From Filimonas zeae (lineage in GTDB: Bacteria > Bacteroidota > Bacteroidia > Chitinophagales > Chitinophagaceae), in the NCBI RefSeq assembly GCF_014641615.1, contig NZ_BMIB01000001.1:620769-684768 (forward strand): DNA of 64,000 bases, in the 5' to 3' direction. Both the position numbers and the translations under genes were made by a program. The notes under the pieces are model-generated. The model was not told where the DNA came from. It worked only from the letters and a program-made list of their open reading frames with translations, and did not search any database. This document shows positions 8,570-16,518 of the stretch, piece after piece; position 1 is the first letter of the stretch, and the number at the start of each line of letters is the position of its first letter.

Positions 8570-9667
8570 CTAAGCCTTCAATTCGGGTGCATCTTCATGC
8601 GCATATCCCAGCGCAATGGCGTATACACAGGATTGGGTTATTTTTTTCTCTTTAATCAGCTCTTCAAACCGCGGGTGAATAACCGCTGCGGTAGGGGAGC
8701 CGTAGAAGCCATATTCATTAGCGGCCAGCAGCATGTTCTGCGCTATATGCCCGGCTTCCAGCATAATGGCTTTGTAACCTACCGGGTGCGAATACTTCCA
8801 CATGGTGCGCTCAAAATTGGCTACCAGAAATACAACCACGGCTGCATCGTTAATCCACAACTGATCGCTCAGTATAGAAGCGGCGGTATGTGGTATTTCG
8901 CTGTTTACCAGGCCCAGTGAATGTTCCAAAGCGGAATAGTGATAAACACCGGCTGGCAGGTTGCGTACATTGCTGCACAGCACATACGCTTCAAAAGGGT
9001 TGCGTGCCCCACCGGAAGGGGTGGTTTTAATGGGCATCTGGCCCACAGGAGGAGAATCTCTGAACTTTAATATGCCTAAACCGGCATACAGGCAATTCAC
9101 CAGTTCTTCCTGTAACACCGCCTGTTCTGCTTTAAAGCGGCGGATGGTTCTGCGCCGGCCGATGGTTTTAAACAAACCTTCTGCTGTAGAAGGCGGTGCG
9201 TATTCATATACCGTATCGTAATGGTTGCGGTTGAGTGTGTATAATGCAGGGCCGCGTTGTTCCTGATACTTCTGTTCAATCTGCTGATAAAACTGTTTCA
9301 TCTGATCTGAATGAACAGGAAAGAACTGTGTATTCTTCAACGCAAAATGGAAGGCTGCCGTTTTAGGGCCCCATTCCCACTTGTTTTTATAATCAGCATC
9401 TTCTTCTTCTTCCTTAGTATGTTCGGCCATAATAATGCCGCACAGTACCAGGCGCGACAGTCTTTCATATACTGCGTCTGCATTGGGTAGTTCTGTAAAA
9501 TGATTTAACAGATAAGCCTCATCCACCCAGGTATCCATACCTTTAATCAGGTTCAGTTCTTCAAACGAAACCACAATGGTTTTATTCTGCAGAAAGTTCT
9601 GCACGTAAATGTCTCCGTTATGGAAGCCGAAAAAAAGGGACTGGGCTCTTCTGAACTTCATATACAA
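8570..9667 (-). CDS. SagB/ThcOx-type FMN dehydrogenase
   Basis: 365 residues. The N-terminal ~150 residues are a variable, winged-helix-like part; the C-terminal ~210 are a nitroreductase-fold FMN domain with RRRTIRRF at 171-178, PSGGARNPFEAY at 217-228 (a SagB hallmark) and the EAGHIAQNMLLAANEYGF helix near 327-344. SagB enzymes usually oxidise azolines to azoles after a YcaO cyclodehydratase, but no YcaO gene is visible here. Some stand-alone family members act on other RiPP substrates. Starts at 9667 or two codons later. It is the first enzyme gene after the precursor gene, separated from it by a 153 bp gap that holds a strong hairpin. Confidence 0.94.
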   Translation of the reverse strand: MYMKFRRAQSLFFGFHNGDIYVQNFLQNKTIVVSFEELNLIKGMDTWVDEAYLLNHFTELPNADAVYERLSRLVLCGIIMAEHTKEEEEDADYKNKWEWGPKTAAFHFALKNTQFFPVHSDQMKQFYQQIEQKYQEQRGPALYTLNRNHYDTVYEYAPPSTAEGLFKTIGRRRTIRRFKAEQAVLQEELVNCLYAGLGILKFRDSPPVGQMPIKTTPSGGARNPFEAYVLCSNVRNLPAGVYHYSALEHSLGLVNSEIPHTAASILSDQLWINDAAVVVFLVANFERTMWKYSHPVGYKAIMLEAGHIAQNMLLAANEYGFYGSPTAAVIHPRFEELIKEKKITQSCVYAIALGYAHEDAPELKA

Positions 9668-9756
9668 ATGATTTTAAAAATTGGTTAGCAACGGCCATCA
9701 ATAATATTACAGGTGTTAGTAGTGGCAGCGTGGTCATGTATAAACAGTGTTTTGGG

Positions 9757-9795
9757 AAAGGAAGGATTTATCAATGCTGATAAATCCTTTCCTTT
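9757..9795 (-). terminator. Hairpin attenuator between precursor and enzyme genes
   Basis: Arms at 9757-9773 and 9778-9795 pair over about 17 bp with one bulged base and a 4-base loop. On the minus strand the hairpin follows the precursor stop by 25 bases and precedes the SagB start by about 90. No long T-run follows it, so read-through is likely. Such an element would keep precursor mRNA in excess over enzyme mRNA or protect its 3' end; this role is inferred. Confidence 0.75.
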
Positions 9796-9820
9796 ATATC
9801 CGCAGAATGTTTTTTACATT

Positions 9821-10021
9821 CTAGCAGGCGATCAGGTTGATATCCAGTACAGGAGCCAGTTCTTCACCAGATACTTCTGAATAACCGCCGCTTAATTGCT
9901 TTAATTCTTCTTCAGATAACAGAGAAGGATTTTCTTTTAATACGCTGATAAGGTTAGTCAGTCTGGTTTTTGCGCTTTCCAGATCCTGGATAGTCTTCTG
10001 ATTGTTTGCTTGTGTTGACAT
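9821..10021 (-). CDS. RiPP precursor peptide A, double-glycine leader, C-terminal Cys
   Basis: 66 residues. The leader is acidic and helical and ends in LSEEELKQLSGG (35-46), the form shared by Bacteroidota GG-leader natural product precursors, with Leu43 at -4 and Gly45-Gly46 at the cut site. The core is residues 47-66, YSEVSGEELAPVLDINLIAC. It has two Ser (48 and 51), one Pro, four acidic residues and a single Cys that is the very last residue. A terminal Cys fits the LanD-like decarboxylase next door, and the two Ser are the only LanB targets. No Ser or Thr lies within the usual four-residue ring distance of the Cys. It is the first gene of the cluster's biosynthetic block and is preceded by an A-rich leader without a clear Shine-Dalgarno sequence. 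Confidence 0.92.
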   Translation of the reverse strand: MSTQANNQKTIQDLESAKTRLTNLISVLKENPSLLSEEELKQLSGGYSEVSGEELAPVLDINLIAC

Positions 10022-10080
10022 TTTTGTTAAGTTTAAAAAGTGTTAGCCTACTCTTTTAACTGGTTTTCGGCATTTCCCAT

Positions 10081-10092
10081 TTGTTGCAACAA
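10081..10092. promoter_or_regulatory. 12-bp perfect palindrome upstream of precursor A
   Basis: TTGTTGCAACAA reads identically on both strands. It lies 60 bp upstream of the precursor start codon, in the 76 bp gap behind the beta-barrel gene. It could be an operator for the cluster, but no regulator gene is nearby and one copy only is seen, so this is weak. Confidence 0.3.
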
Positions 10093-10097
10093 GTATT

Positions 10098-12476
10098 TTA
10101 TTTCAGTCTGTTCTGTTCGTCCAGACTGCTGCTTTCTATTTTGCGGGCTTTGAACGACTTGCCCAGATCGAAATTGTAAATGGCGCTGAGGTTAAACGTG
10201 CGTGACTGTCTTTTCTGCTCCATTCTGCCCACTTTGGTATTGCTGAAGTATACATTGCCATTGAGCTGGTAACCGTAGCCTATATCGCTGACAGTAGATT
10301 TGAGTATCAGCTTGTTTTTCATCAGCTTCTTTTGTATGCCTGCATCTACTATCAGGAACGGATCGAACAGGAAGTTGCCCATAATCAGGTTGGAGTAATA
10401 AGTGGCATTTACCGTAAAACTGAAACCTTTAGGCAACGAAAACACCTGAACTGCCTGCATGGTAAAAATGGTTTTGGCAATTTCCACATCCTGCATGGAT
10501 ACGCTTTCTCTGCGCACGATAATGTTGTTATTCCAGGTCCACCATTTGGTAAGGGCAAAAGGCGTATATAAACTGATGCCTGCATTGGAGCGCTTACCAA
10601 AGTTGCGGCGGGTGTATATGGTTATCAGCGGATCGGTATCTGATTGCAGGGCGTATTGTGCAATCAAATCTTTCTGCCGGTCGTAACTTGCCGATAAGGT
10701 GTATTTGTTTTTAAACGTATACCCCATTTCAAAAGAATGTATAAATGAAGGGTTGAGATAAGGGTTACCCATGCCTATAGTATAGTTATCTGCATAGCTC
10801 TGATAAGGGTTTAGATCGCTGTAGGATGGGCGGGAAACTCTTTTGCCATAATAGAAGCTGAGTGACTGCCCTTTACCTACTCCGCGTTTCATAAACACCG
10901 TAGGAAACAGGTTGAAATATTTTCTTTCGTTCAGTTTACCTTCCGATACCAGGTCTCCATGCGTATGGGTGTGTTCTGCTCTCAGGCCCAGTTGCACTGT
11001 GGTTTTCAGAATTCTGGCACTGTAGCTTGCGTAACCCGCCACAATCCGTTCCTGATAATCGTATATATAATTCAGTTCGTTTCTGTTATCCCATTTACTG
11101 TTGCTGAAGCTTTCAAACGTACCACTATTGTATATGTTGGTATGTGTAAGCTTGGCGCCCAGGGTTAGTGCAGAGGTGGCGTTGAGTACCTTAATATATT
11201 TGCCATCTGCAGTAAACACTTTAGCCGTACTGGGCGTGGCATTGCGGAACAGGGTATCTTTCAGAAACTGGTTTTTATCATCGTAAAAGTTACTTTGTGC
11301 AGAACTAAAAGTTTTTGTTTCGTTCTGCGTATAATCAGACAGTATGGTAAGGCCCGAACCCGCTGTATCTGTATTGAGGTGATAGTTTACACCCACATTG
11401 TGATACCTGCGTGTATTGGAAACCGGATAGCTGCCCTGTACGTACCGGTTAGTAGCAGTTTGCGGCTGTGTTACGGCGATATTGGAATTGTAAGAGAAAC
11501 CGCCATCCCGGAAAGAACCTGTATAATCCAGCGCTATGTATTGTTTGCGGCTGATATCGTATGCGCCACCTACATGCACCCGGTTTGAGGTATAGCTATT
11601 AACTCTTTTGGCGGTTGACTGGTAGTGAACGTTATCGCCCACCGGTCTGGAAAACCAGGTATCATCAAAATCTTTGGTTTGCTCATGTGAGTAGCTGGCA
11701 AAGAGCGATAAATCCCTGTCTTTAAAGTTCAGCTGCAACCCTTCGCTGGTGCCTGCATAGCGACCTTGTGTATAGCCTGCATTGGCGCTGCCATTCAGGC
11801 CGGCACTTTTTTGTTTTTTCAGTACTATGTTAATATACCCGCCACTGCCTTCTGCATCAAATTCTGCCGGTGGGTGCGCAATAATTTCAATAGACTGTAT
11901 GTTTTCTGCCCGCAGGCTGCTCAGGTAATTGGTAAGGTCATCGCCACTTATCTGCAGCCGCTTTCCATCTACCATTACCCTTGTACCGGGGTTGCCGTTA
12001 ATAGATATTTTGCCATTGTTTACAAACACGCCGGGCGCCAGCTGAAACAATTCCAGCGAAGATTTGCCGGCAGATAATGCGTTGTTGGCTACATCCATGC
12101 TAATACGGTCTGTTTTGCGTATAATCATGGGCTTTCTGGTAGAAACGGTAACGCCTTCCAGCTGCTTTTCGCTTTTCTTCAGATGTACCGGCTCTATGGT
12201 AAGCGAACTGGTAACCTGTTTGTATACCTGATAGGCCTGGTAAGAAGCATGGCTGATTTGTATACCGTAATAACCGGTGCTATCTATGCTAACTTTAAAG
12301 CTGCCATCTTCCGCTGATATTTTTTCAGATACCACCGCTGTATTTTTTAGAATACGAACCGCTGCAAATGCCACAGGTTGTGCGTTTTCGTCTACCACTT
12401 TTCCCTCTATGGTCAATTGCGCTATGCCTGGTACAGACAGTAGTAAAGCGATGAGAAGATGAGCAGTTGTTTTCAT
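10098..12476 (-). CDS. TonB-dependent-type outer membrane beta-barrel protein with CarboxypepD_reg-like domain
   Basis: 792 residues from the ATG at 12476, which opens a standard signal peptide (MKTTAHLLIALLLSVPGIAQ); an in-frame ATG 17 codons earlier is less likely. After the signal comes a beta-sandwich regulatory-like domain (about 22-105, starting IEGKVVDENAQPV), a plug-like region (RISMDVANNALSAG to GSGGYINIVLKKQ, 125-225) and a long C-terminal barrel. This is the outer membrane beta-barrel family with an N-terminal carboxypeptidase-regulatory-like domain, commonly related to TonB-dependent receptors. Its stop is 76 bp upstream of the precursor A start, same strand. It might import or recognise the product, or give protection against it, but it could also be unrelated. 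No iron-uptake genes accompany it. Confidence 0.85.
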   Translation of the reverse strand: MKTTAHLLIALLLSVPGIAQLTIEGKVVDENAQPVAFAAVRILKNTAVVSEKISAEDGSFKVSIDSTGYYGIQISHASYQAYQVYKQVTSSLTIEPVHLKKSEKQLEGVTVSTRKPMIIRKTDRISMDVANNALSAGKSSLELFQLAPGVFVNNGKISINGNPGTRVMVDGKRLQISGDDLTNYLSSLRAENIQSIEIIAHPPAEFDAEGSGGYINIVLKKQKSAGLNGSANAGYTQGRYAGTSEGLQLNFKDRDLSLFASYSHEQTKDFDDTWFSRPVGDNVHYQSTAKRVNSYTSNRVHVGGAYDISRKQYIALDYTGSFRDGGFSYNSNIAVTQPQTATNRYVQGSYPVSNTRRYHNVGVNYHLNTDTAGSGLTILSDYTQNETKTFSSAQSNFYDDKNQFLKDTLFRNATPSTAKVFTADGKYIKVLNATSALTLGAKLTHTNIYNSGTFESFSNSKWDNRNELNYIYDYQERIVAGYASYSARILKTTVQLGLRAEHTHTHGDLVSEGKLNERKYFNLFPTVFMKRGVGKGQSLSFYYGKRVSRPSYSDLNPYQSYADNYTIGMGNPYLNPSFIHSFEMGYTFKNKYTLSASYDRQKDLIAQYALQSDTDPLITIYTRRNFGKRSNAGISLYTPFALTKWWTWNNNIIVRRESVSMQDVEIAKTIFTMQAVQVFSLPKGFSFTVNATYYSNLIMGNFLFDPFLIVDAGIQKKLMKNKLILKSTVSDIGYGYQLNGNVYFSNTKVGRMEQKRQSRTFNLSAIYNFDLGKSFKARKIESSSLDEQNRLK

Positions 12477-12666
12477 GTTTTTCAGGTTTTTGTTAGTTAC
12501 CCTTGCTTGCTGATTCAAATTTTGCAAACATTACTGCGATTAAAAAATCACTTCGCTGACTATAGCTGGCTGTTCGATGAAGAGGGGGATTGTTTCGACA
12601 GAGCCTGTTTTTGGAGTGCCGGAAAGAAAAGAGCGTTGGGGAAGGCAAACAGGTGGGAAAGCAAAA

Positions 12667-12696
12667 GCCCTGAGCTGATTATCAATCAGTTCAGGG
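12667..12696 (-). terminator. Rho-independent-type terminator of the six-gene operon
   Basis: Arms 12667-12679 and 12684-12696 (GCCCTGAGCTGAT against ATCAGTTCAGGGC, one G-T pair) with a four-base loop. On the minus strand it lies 25 bases after the YoaK stop and is followed by TTTTGCTTT. Confidence 0.8.
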
Positions 12697-12721
12697 CCTG
12701 CATTATCTTTTTAGTGATGGT

Positions 12722-13390
12722 TTATGCTTTCTTTACGCTGTAAAAATAGCAGATCATAATAGCTACGCCTGGCAGCATTAAAGCGGGTAAACGGTACTGA
12801 TGCGCCAGAAATGCACCCGCAATACAGCCCCCCAGAAAACCGCATACGGTAACCAGTTGCTTTTTCAAACTGGCCAAAGCTTCTTCCCGGCGGTCTTTAT
12901 GAAACAAGCCACCCAGATCCAGCGATAGCTGGGTTACGTTTCCCGTCATCATAGTAGTAGGGCCGTAGGTTTCTTTGGGAAACAGTTTGCCATAGGCGTT
13001 CTGTAATCCTATAGCAAATACCACTACCAATGCAATGGTATATACAGGCCAGGAAGCAGTAAGCATATCATTACGTGCAAACCATCCGGCGGCCAGTCCG
13101 CTTACCAGCAACAATATGCCTTCCAGCAGTAGCAGCTTGTAGCGGTGTGTTACATTACGTGCCAGCCAGCCGCCAAACATAACTGCCAGAATAAATACCG
13201 GAAAGGTGAGTAGTTTAATGTAGGCATTTACATCGCTGCCTTTAATAAGCTCGTAAGCAAATACAATAAAGTTACCGGTAACGTGTGCAGAGAAAATGGC
13301 TTTGGCCGATATAAAAGTTACTGTATCGCAGTAGCCTGCTACAACGGTAAGCATGAGTGTGGTAAACCATATACTTTTAGGTTGCTCCAT
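12722..13390 (-). CDS. YoaK/DUF1275 family membrane protein
   Basis: 222 residues with six hydrophobic segments. The family pattern is visible: GYCDTVTFISAKAIFSAHVTGNF near residues 19-41 and an AIGLQNAYGKLFPKETYGPTTMMTGNVTQ block around 127-155. The molecular role of this family is not established. It is the last gene of a six-gene minus-strand operon and starts 12 bp after the DoxX gene; the pairing suggests a shared membrane-stress or redox task, which is inference only. Confidence 0.88.
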   Translation of the reverse strand: MEQPKSIWFTTLMLTVVAGYCDTVTFISAKAIFSAHVTGNFIVFAYELIKGSDVNAYIKLLTFPVFILAVMFGGWLARNVTHRYKLLLLEGILLLVSGLAAGWFARNDMLTASWPVYTIALVVVFAIGLQNAYGKLFPKETYGPTTMMTGNVTQLSLDLGGLFHKDRREEALASLKKQLVTVCGFLGGCIAGAFLAHQYRLPALMLPGVAIMICYFYSVKKA

Positions 13391-13402
13391 ATACGTTTGT
13401 TA

Positions 13403-13837
13403 TTAGTGAAAGAAAACCTGTAGCAGGTAATGATCTATTGAATAAGTACCTGCACCCAGCGCCAGTAACAACAGGTAGCAAAGTGTGTACATATACGGCA
13501 CATCTCTTACTTCGGGCGAATCTTTGCGGTGTACTACAAAGTAGCCAACGGCCGTAACGCCTATAACAGGCAGCACTACCAACCGTGTGCCGATGCCTGC
13601 TATTACCAGAAAAGGCGCTACCGTGTCTGACAGGGTAGCCATCATGCCATTCAGCTTTTCGGGTAAATGCAGGGGATTGGGTACATGTTCTTTTTCCCCG
13701 TTTTCCAGCCTGAACTTTTTTAGTCCGTGCACACGAAACAATTCTATCGACAATAAGATACGGAAGATCAGCAGGGCAGCGTTGTTAAAGCTGCTGCCCA
13801 TATCTGAATACAAAAGTTGCTGAATAATATTCATCAT
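13403..13837 (-). CDS. DoxX-family membrane protein
   Basis: 144 residues, the usual length for DoxX-like proteins, with four membrane segments. The features that point to the family are the first helix ending in an R-x-x-HGLKK motif (RVHGLKKF near 34-41), the loop with Pro-rich sequence and Leu-Pro-Glu-Lys before helix 2, and VAPFLVIAGIGTRL in helix 2. DoxX proteins are linked to thiol redox and oxidative stress in some bacteria. It lies 18 bp after the amidohydrolase gene. Confidence 0.8.
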   Translation of the reverse strand: MMNIIQQLLYSDMGSSFNNAALLIFRILLSIELFRVHGLKKFRLENGEKEHVPNPLHLPEKLNGMMATLSDTVAPFLVIAGIGTRLVVLPVIGVTAVGYFVVHRKDSPEVRDVPYMYTLCYLLLLALGAGTYSIDHYLLQVFFH

Positions 13838-13855
13838 GTGTGTAATTACTATCAG

Positions 13856-15739
13856 TTAAAAAGCAAAGCACGAACAGCCTAATGCGCCCCAGAAACTGGT
13901 ATAGTTGTTTACCGGTACGTTGCTATGGCGTGCAGCGGCGTGATTGTGCCCATGTACATCGCAACTGCCGGAACAGCAATGGATATGTGCGGTAACATGG
14001 GCTTCGCTGCCTGCATTGGCGTGTATGGCAGCACGGTTGCTGCGATCAGCATAATAACCGCCAAATCTGTTAACGGGCGACCAGTCTGGCAATACAGGTA
14101 TAGATGCTGGTGAGTGGTTGGAAAAATCTTCTTTGGCATATACAATTTTACCAGCCACAATAGTCAGCAGCGCTTCTATCTGCTTAACCTCTTCATCGTT
14201 TACGGTAAAGTAGTCACGATCCAGCACAGCAAGGTCTGCCAGCATACCGGTTTTAATATCACCTTTCTTATGCTGCTCGTTAGAAAACCACGCACTGCCA
14301 CGGGTATACAGTTCCAGCGCGGTTTCGCGGCTTAAGCGGGTAGCTTCATTGTATAACTGCAGGCCACCTACGGTTTTACCGGCAGTAAGCCAGTACATAC
14401 TTACCCAGGGGTTGTAGCTGCTTACGCGGGTAGCATCTGAGCCACCGCCCACAGGTACACCATTTTCCAGCATACGTTTTACGGGTGGGGTTTGCAGCGC
14501 TGCTGCGGCACCATACCTATCCGTAAAATATTCGCCCTGGTAAGCCATGCGGCTTTGAATGGCTATGCCACCACCCAGTGCTTTTACGCGGTCTATATTG
14601 CGCTCATCAATGGTTTCTGCGTGGTCAAATATCCAGGGCAGCCCGTTGAACGGAATATCGCGGTTTACCCTTTCAAACACATCCAGGAAGCGGGTGATGC
14701 TTTCGTTGTACGTAGCATGCAGGCGGAAGGGCCAGCGGTGCTCTACCAGCAGGCGTACCACACGCTCCAGATCGGCTTCCATGTTTTCAGGAAGGTCTGG
14801 GCGGGGTTGCAGAAAGTCTTCAAAATCTGCGGCAGAAAACACCAGCATTTCACCGGCGCCGTTGTGGCGGTACATATCATCGCCCTGATATACTTTTACC
14901 GATTTGGTCCAGTTATCAAAGTCTTCATACTCCTGTTTGGGATGTTGTGTAAACAGGTTGTAGGCTATGCGTACGGTAAGTTGTTCTTTATCGTGCAGTT
15001 CGTTGATAATCTGGTAATCATCCGGATAGTTCTGAAAGCCGCCACCTGCATCAATTACACTGGTAATGCCAAAGCGGTTCAGTTCGGTCATAAAGTGGCG
15101 GGTGGAGTTCAGCTGATGATCGTACGATAGCTTAGGGCCCTTTGCCAGTGTGGCATACAGTATCATGGCGTTTGGGCTGGCAATCAACAAACCGGTAGGT
15201 TCGCCATTGGCATCTTTCTGAATAACACCACCGGGAGGGGCAGGGGTATCTCTGGTGTAGCCCACCGCTCTCAGTGCAGCACGGTTCATCAAAGCACGGT
15301 CGTACAGGTGTAATATAAACACCGGTGTTTCGGGGGCAACGGCATTGATCTCTTCCAGGGTAGGCATTCTTCTTTCGGCAAACTGAAACTCAGACCAGCC
15401 ACCTACTACGCGCACCCACTGCGGGCTGGGTGTACAATCTACCTGGTCTTTCAGCATACGCATAGCATCGGCCAGTGAAGGCACGCCATCCCAGCGCAGT
15501 TCCAGATTGTAGTTAAGGCCACCTCTGATGAGGTGGATATGAGAATCGTTAATGCCGGGTACTACGGTTTTCTTCTTCAGATCAACCAGTTTGGTGCTTT
15601 CACCTGCCAGTGGCATTACGGTGCTGTCGCTACCTACGGCTATAAACTTACCGTCTTTAATGGCTACGGCAGTTACTGCTTCCTGCGTGGGGTGCAGGGT
15701 GTGTATTTTACCGTTGTATAAAACAATATCTGCTGTCAT
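13856..15739 (-). CDS. YtcJ-like amidohydrolase (Amidohydro_3) with His/Cys-rich C-terminal tail
   Basis: 627 residues, no signal peptide, so cytoplasmic. The fold is that of metal-dependent amidohydrolases: beta-rich N-terminal segment, the metal ligands His67 and His69 in NDSHIHL, further conserved blocks RLHATYNES and WIFDHAETID, and the GGGSDATRVSSYNPW aspartate loop. YtcJ-type enzymes hydrolyse amide or related bonds of small molecules; the substrate is unknown. The last ~55 residues (from about 573) are unusual: eight His and five Cys, including CCSGSC at 588-593 and CSC near the end, which could bind extra metal. A C-terminal tail of this kind is not part of the family core. It is the fourth gene of the operon. 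Confidence 0.9.
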   Translation of the reverse strand: MTADIVLYNGKIHTLHPTQEAVTAVAIKDGKFIAVGSDSTVMPLAGESTKLVDLKKKTVVPGINDSHIHLIRGGLNYNLELRWDGVPSLADAMRMLKDQVDCTPSPQWVRVVGGWSEFQFAERRMPTLEEINAVAPETPVFILHLYDRALMNRAALRAVGYTRDTPAPPGGVIQKDANGEPTGLLIASPNAMILYATLAKGPKLSYDHQLNSTRHFMTELNRFGITSVIDAGGGFQNYPDDYQIINELHDKEQLTVRIAYNLFTQHPKQEYEDFDNWTKSVKVYQGDDMYRHNGAGEMLVFSAADFEDFLQPRPDLPENMEADLERVVRLLVEHRWPFRLHATYNESITRFLDVFERVNRDIPFNGLPWIFDHAETIDERNIDRVKALGGGIAIQSRMAYQGEYFTDRYGAAAALQTPPVKRMLENGVPVGGGSDATRVSSYNPWVSMYWLTAGKTVGGLQLYNEATRLSRETALELYTRGSAWFSNEQHKKGDIKTGMLADLAVLDRDYFTVNDEEVKQIEALLTIVAGKIVYAKEDFSNHSPASIPVLPDWSPVNRFGGYYADRSNRAAIHANAGSEAHVTAHIHCCSGSCDVHGHNHAAARHSNVPVNNYTSFWGALGCSCFAF

Positions 15740-15758
15740 AGATGGTGGTTTATAAAGC

Positions 15759-16496
15759 TTAGTTGAATGATTGAATGGCTTGCTGAATACCCTGGCCCGC
15801 TACGGTAAAGAAGGAGGGGCCAGCCAGCAGGGTAACTTTGGCTACTGGTTTTTTAACGGCCATTTTTTTAGTACTCAGGTAAGTTTGTGTGCGGTAAGCA
15901 TCTACCATACCTTTTACTACGTTGCCTGCCACTTCAGCAGTGGGAGAGTCTATACCTGCATCTTTAATATCAGAAGCAAAAGCAAAGCTGGGCGCGTTTA
16001 AGCGTAAGGCTTCACGCATAGCCACAGCGCCAATACCGGTCATCAAATCAGCAGTAAAAGCATTTCTGTGGCCCAGACCAATCAGTAATAATCTTTTGGA
16101 AGAGAGGTGGCCGGCAGAAGGTTCTATTAACAGGGTTTCATACGCGTGCCCTTTAAACTGACCGCTTTTTCTGATATCGGTAATAATGCCCAGCAGGGCA
16201 TCATCCAGATGTACCATGCCGTTTAACTGAGCGGGTAACGCCGGTGGGTTAAATATGTCGCCTTCGGTGTATTCAAACACGCAGGCTATCTGTAAAGGCG
16301 CGCGCGAAGTAGAGGGGCCTTGTACCAGCCCTTCAAAAGCAATACCATCTACCTTGCCCCATACTTTGGAGGTATTGATAGCGGTCATCTTTTGGGTGGT
16401 ATCTGCGGTAGTAGTCTGCGCCAGTGTGGCGGTGTGTAAACCAAAGGCCAGTATAAGACCTGCTAAAATGCTGCTGCTGTGTTTAAAGCTATTCAT
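15759..16496 (-). CDS. Secreted M17 leucyl-aminopeptidase N-terminal-domain protein
   Basis: 245 residues from the ATG at 16496, chosen because it opens a signal peptide (MNSFKHSSSILAGLILAFG... cleaved near ATLAQ); a start 24 codons earlier would run into the preceding gene. After the signal the protein follows the M17 peptidase N-terminal domain: LNGMVHLDDALLGIITDIRKSG and LLLIGLGHRNAFTADLMTGIG. The catalytic C-terminal domain with metal ligands is missing, so it should not be an aminopeptidase. In full-length M17 enzymes this macro-like domain aids oligomer assembly. A free, exported copy is odd; ligand binding in the periplasm is a possible role. Third gene of the six-gene operon. Confidence 0.82.
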   Translation of the reverse strand: MNSFKHSSSILAGLILAFGLHTATLAQTTTADTTQKMTAINTSKVWGKVDGIAFEGLVQGPSTSRAPLQIACVFEYTEGDIFNPPALPAQLNGMVHLDDALLGIITDIRKSGQFKGHAYETLLIEPSAGHLSSKRLLLIGLGHRNAFTADLMTGIGAVAMREALRLNAPSFAFASDIKDAGIDSPTAEVAGNVVKGMVDAYRTQTYLSTKKMAVKKPVAKVTLLAGPSFFTVAGQGIQQAIQSFN

Positions 16497-16518
16497 GGAA
16501 TCTTGTTTTAGTGTGTGG

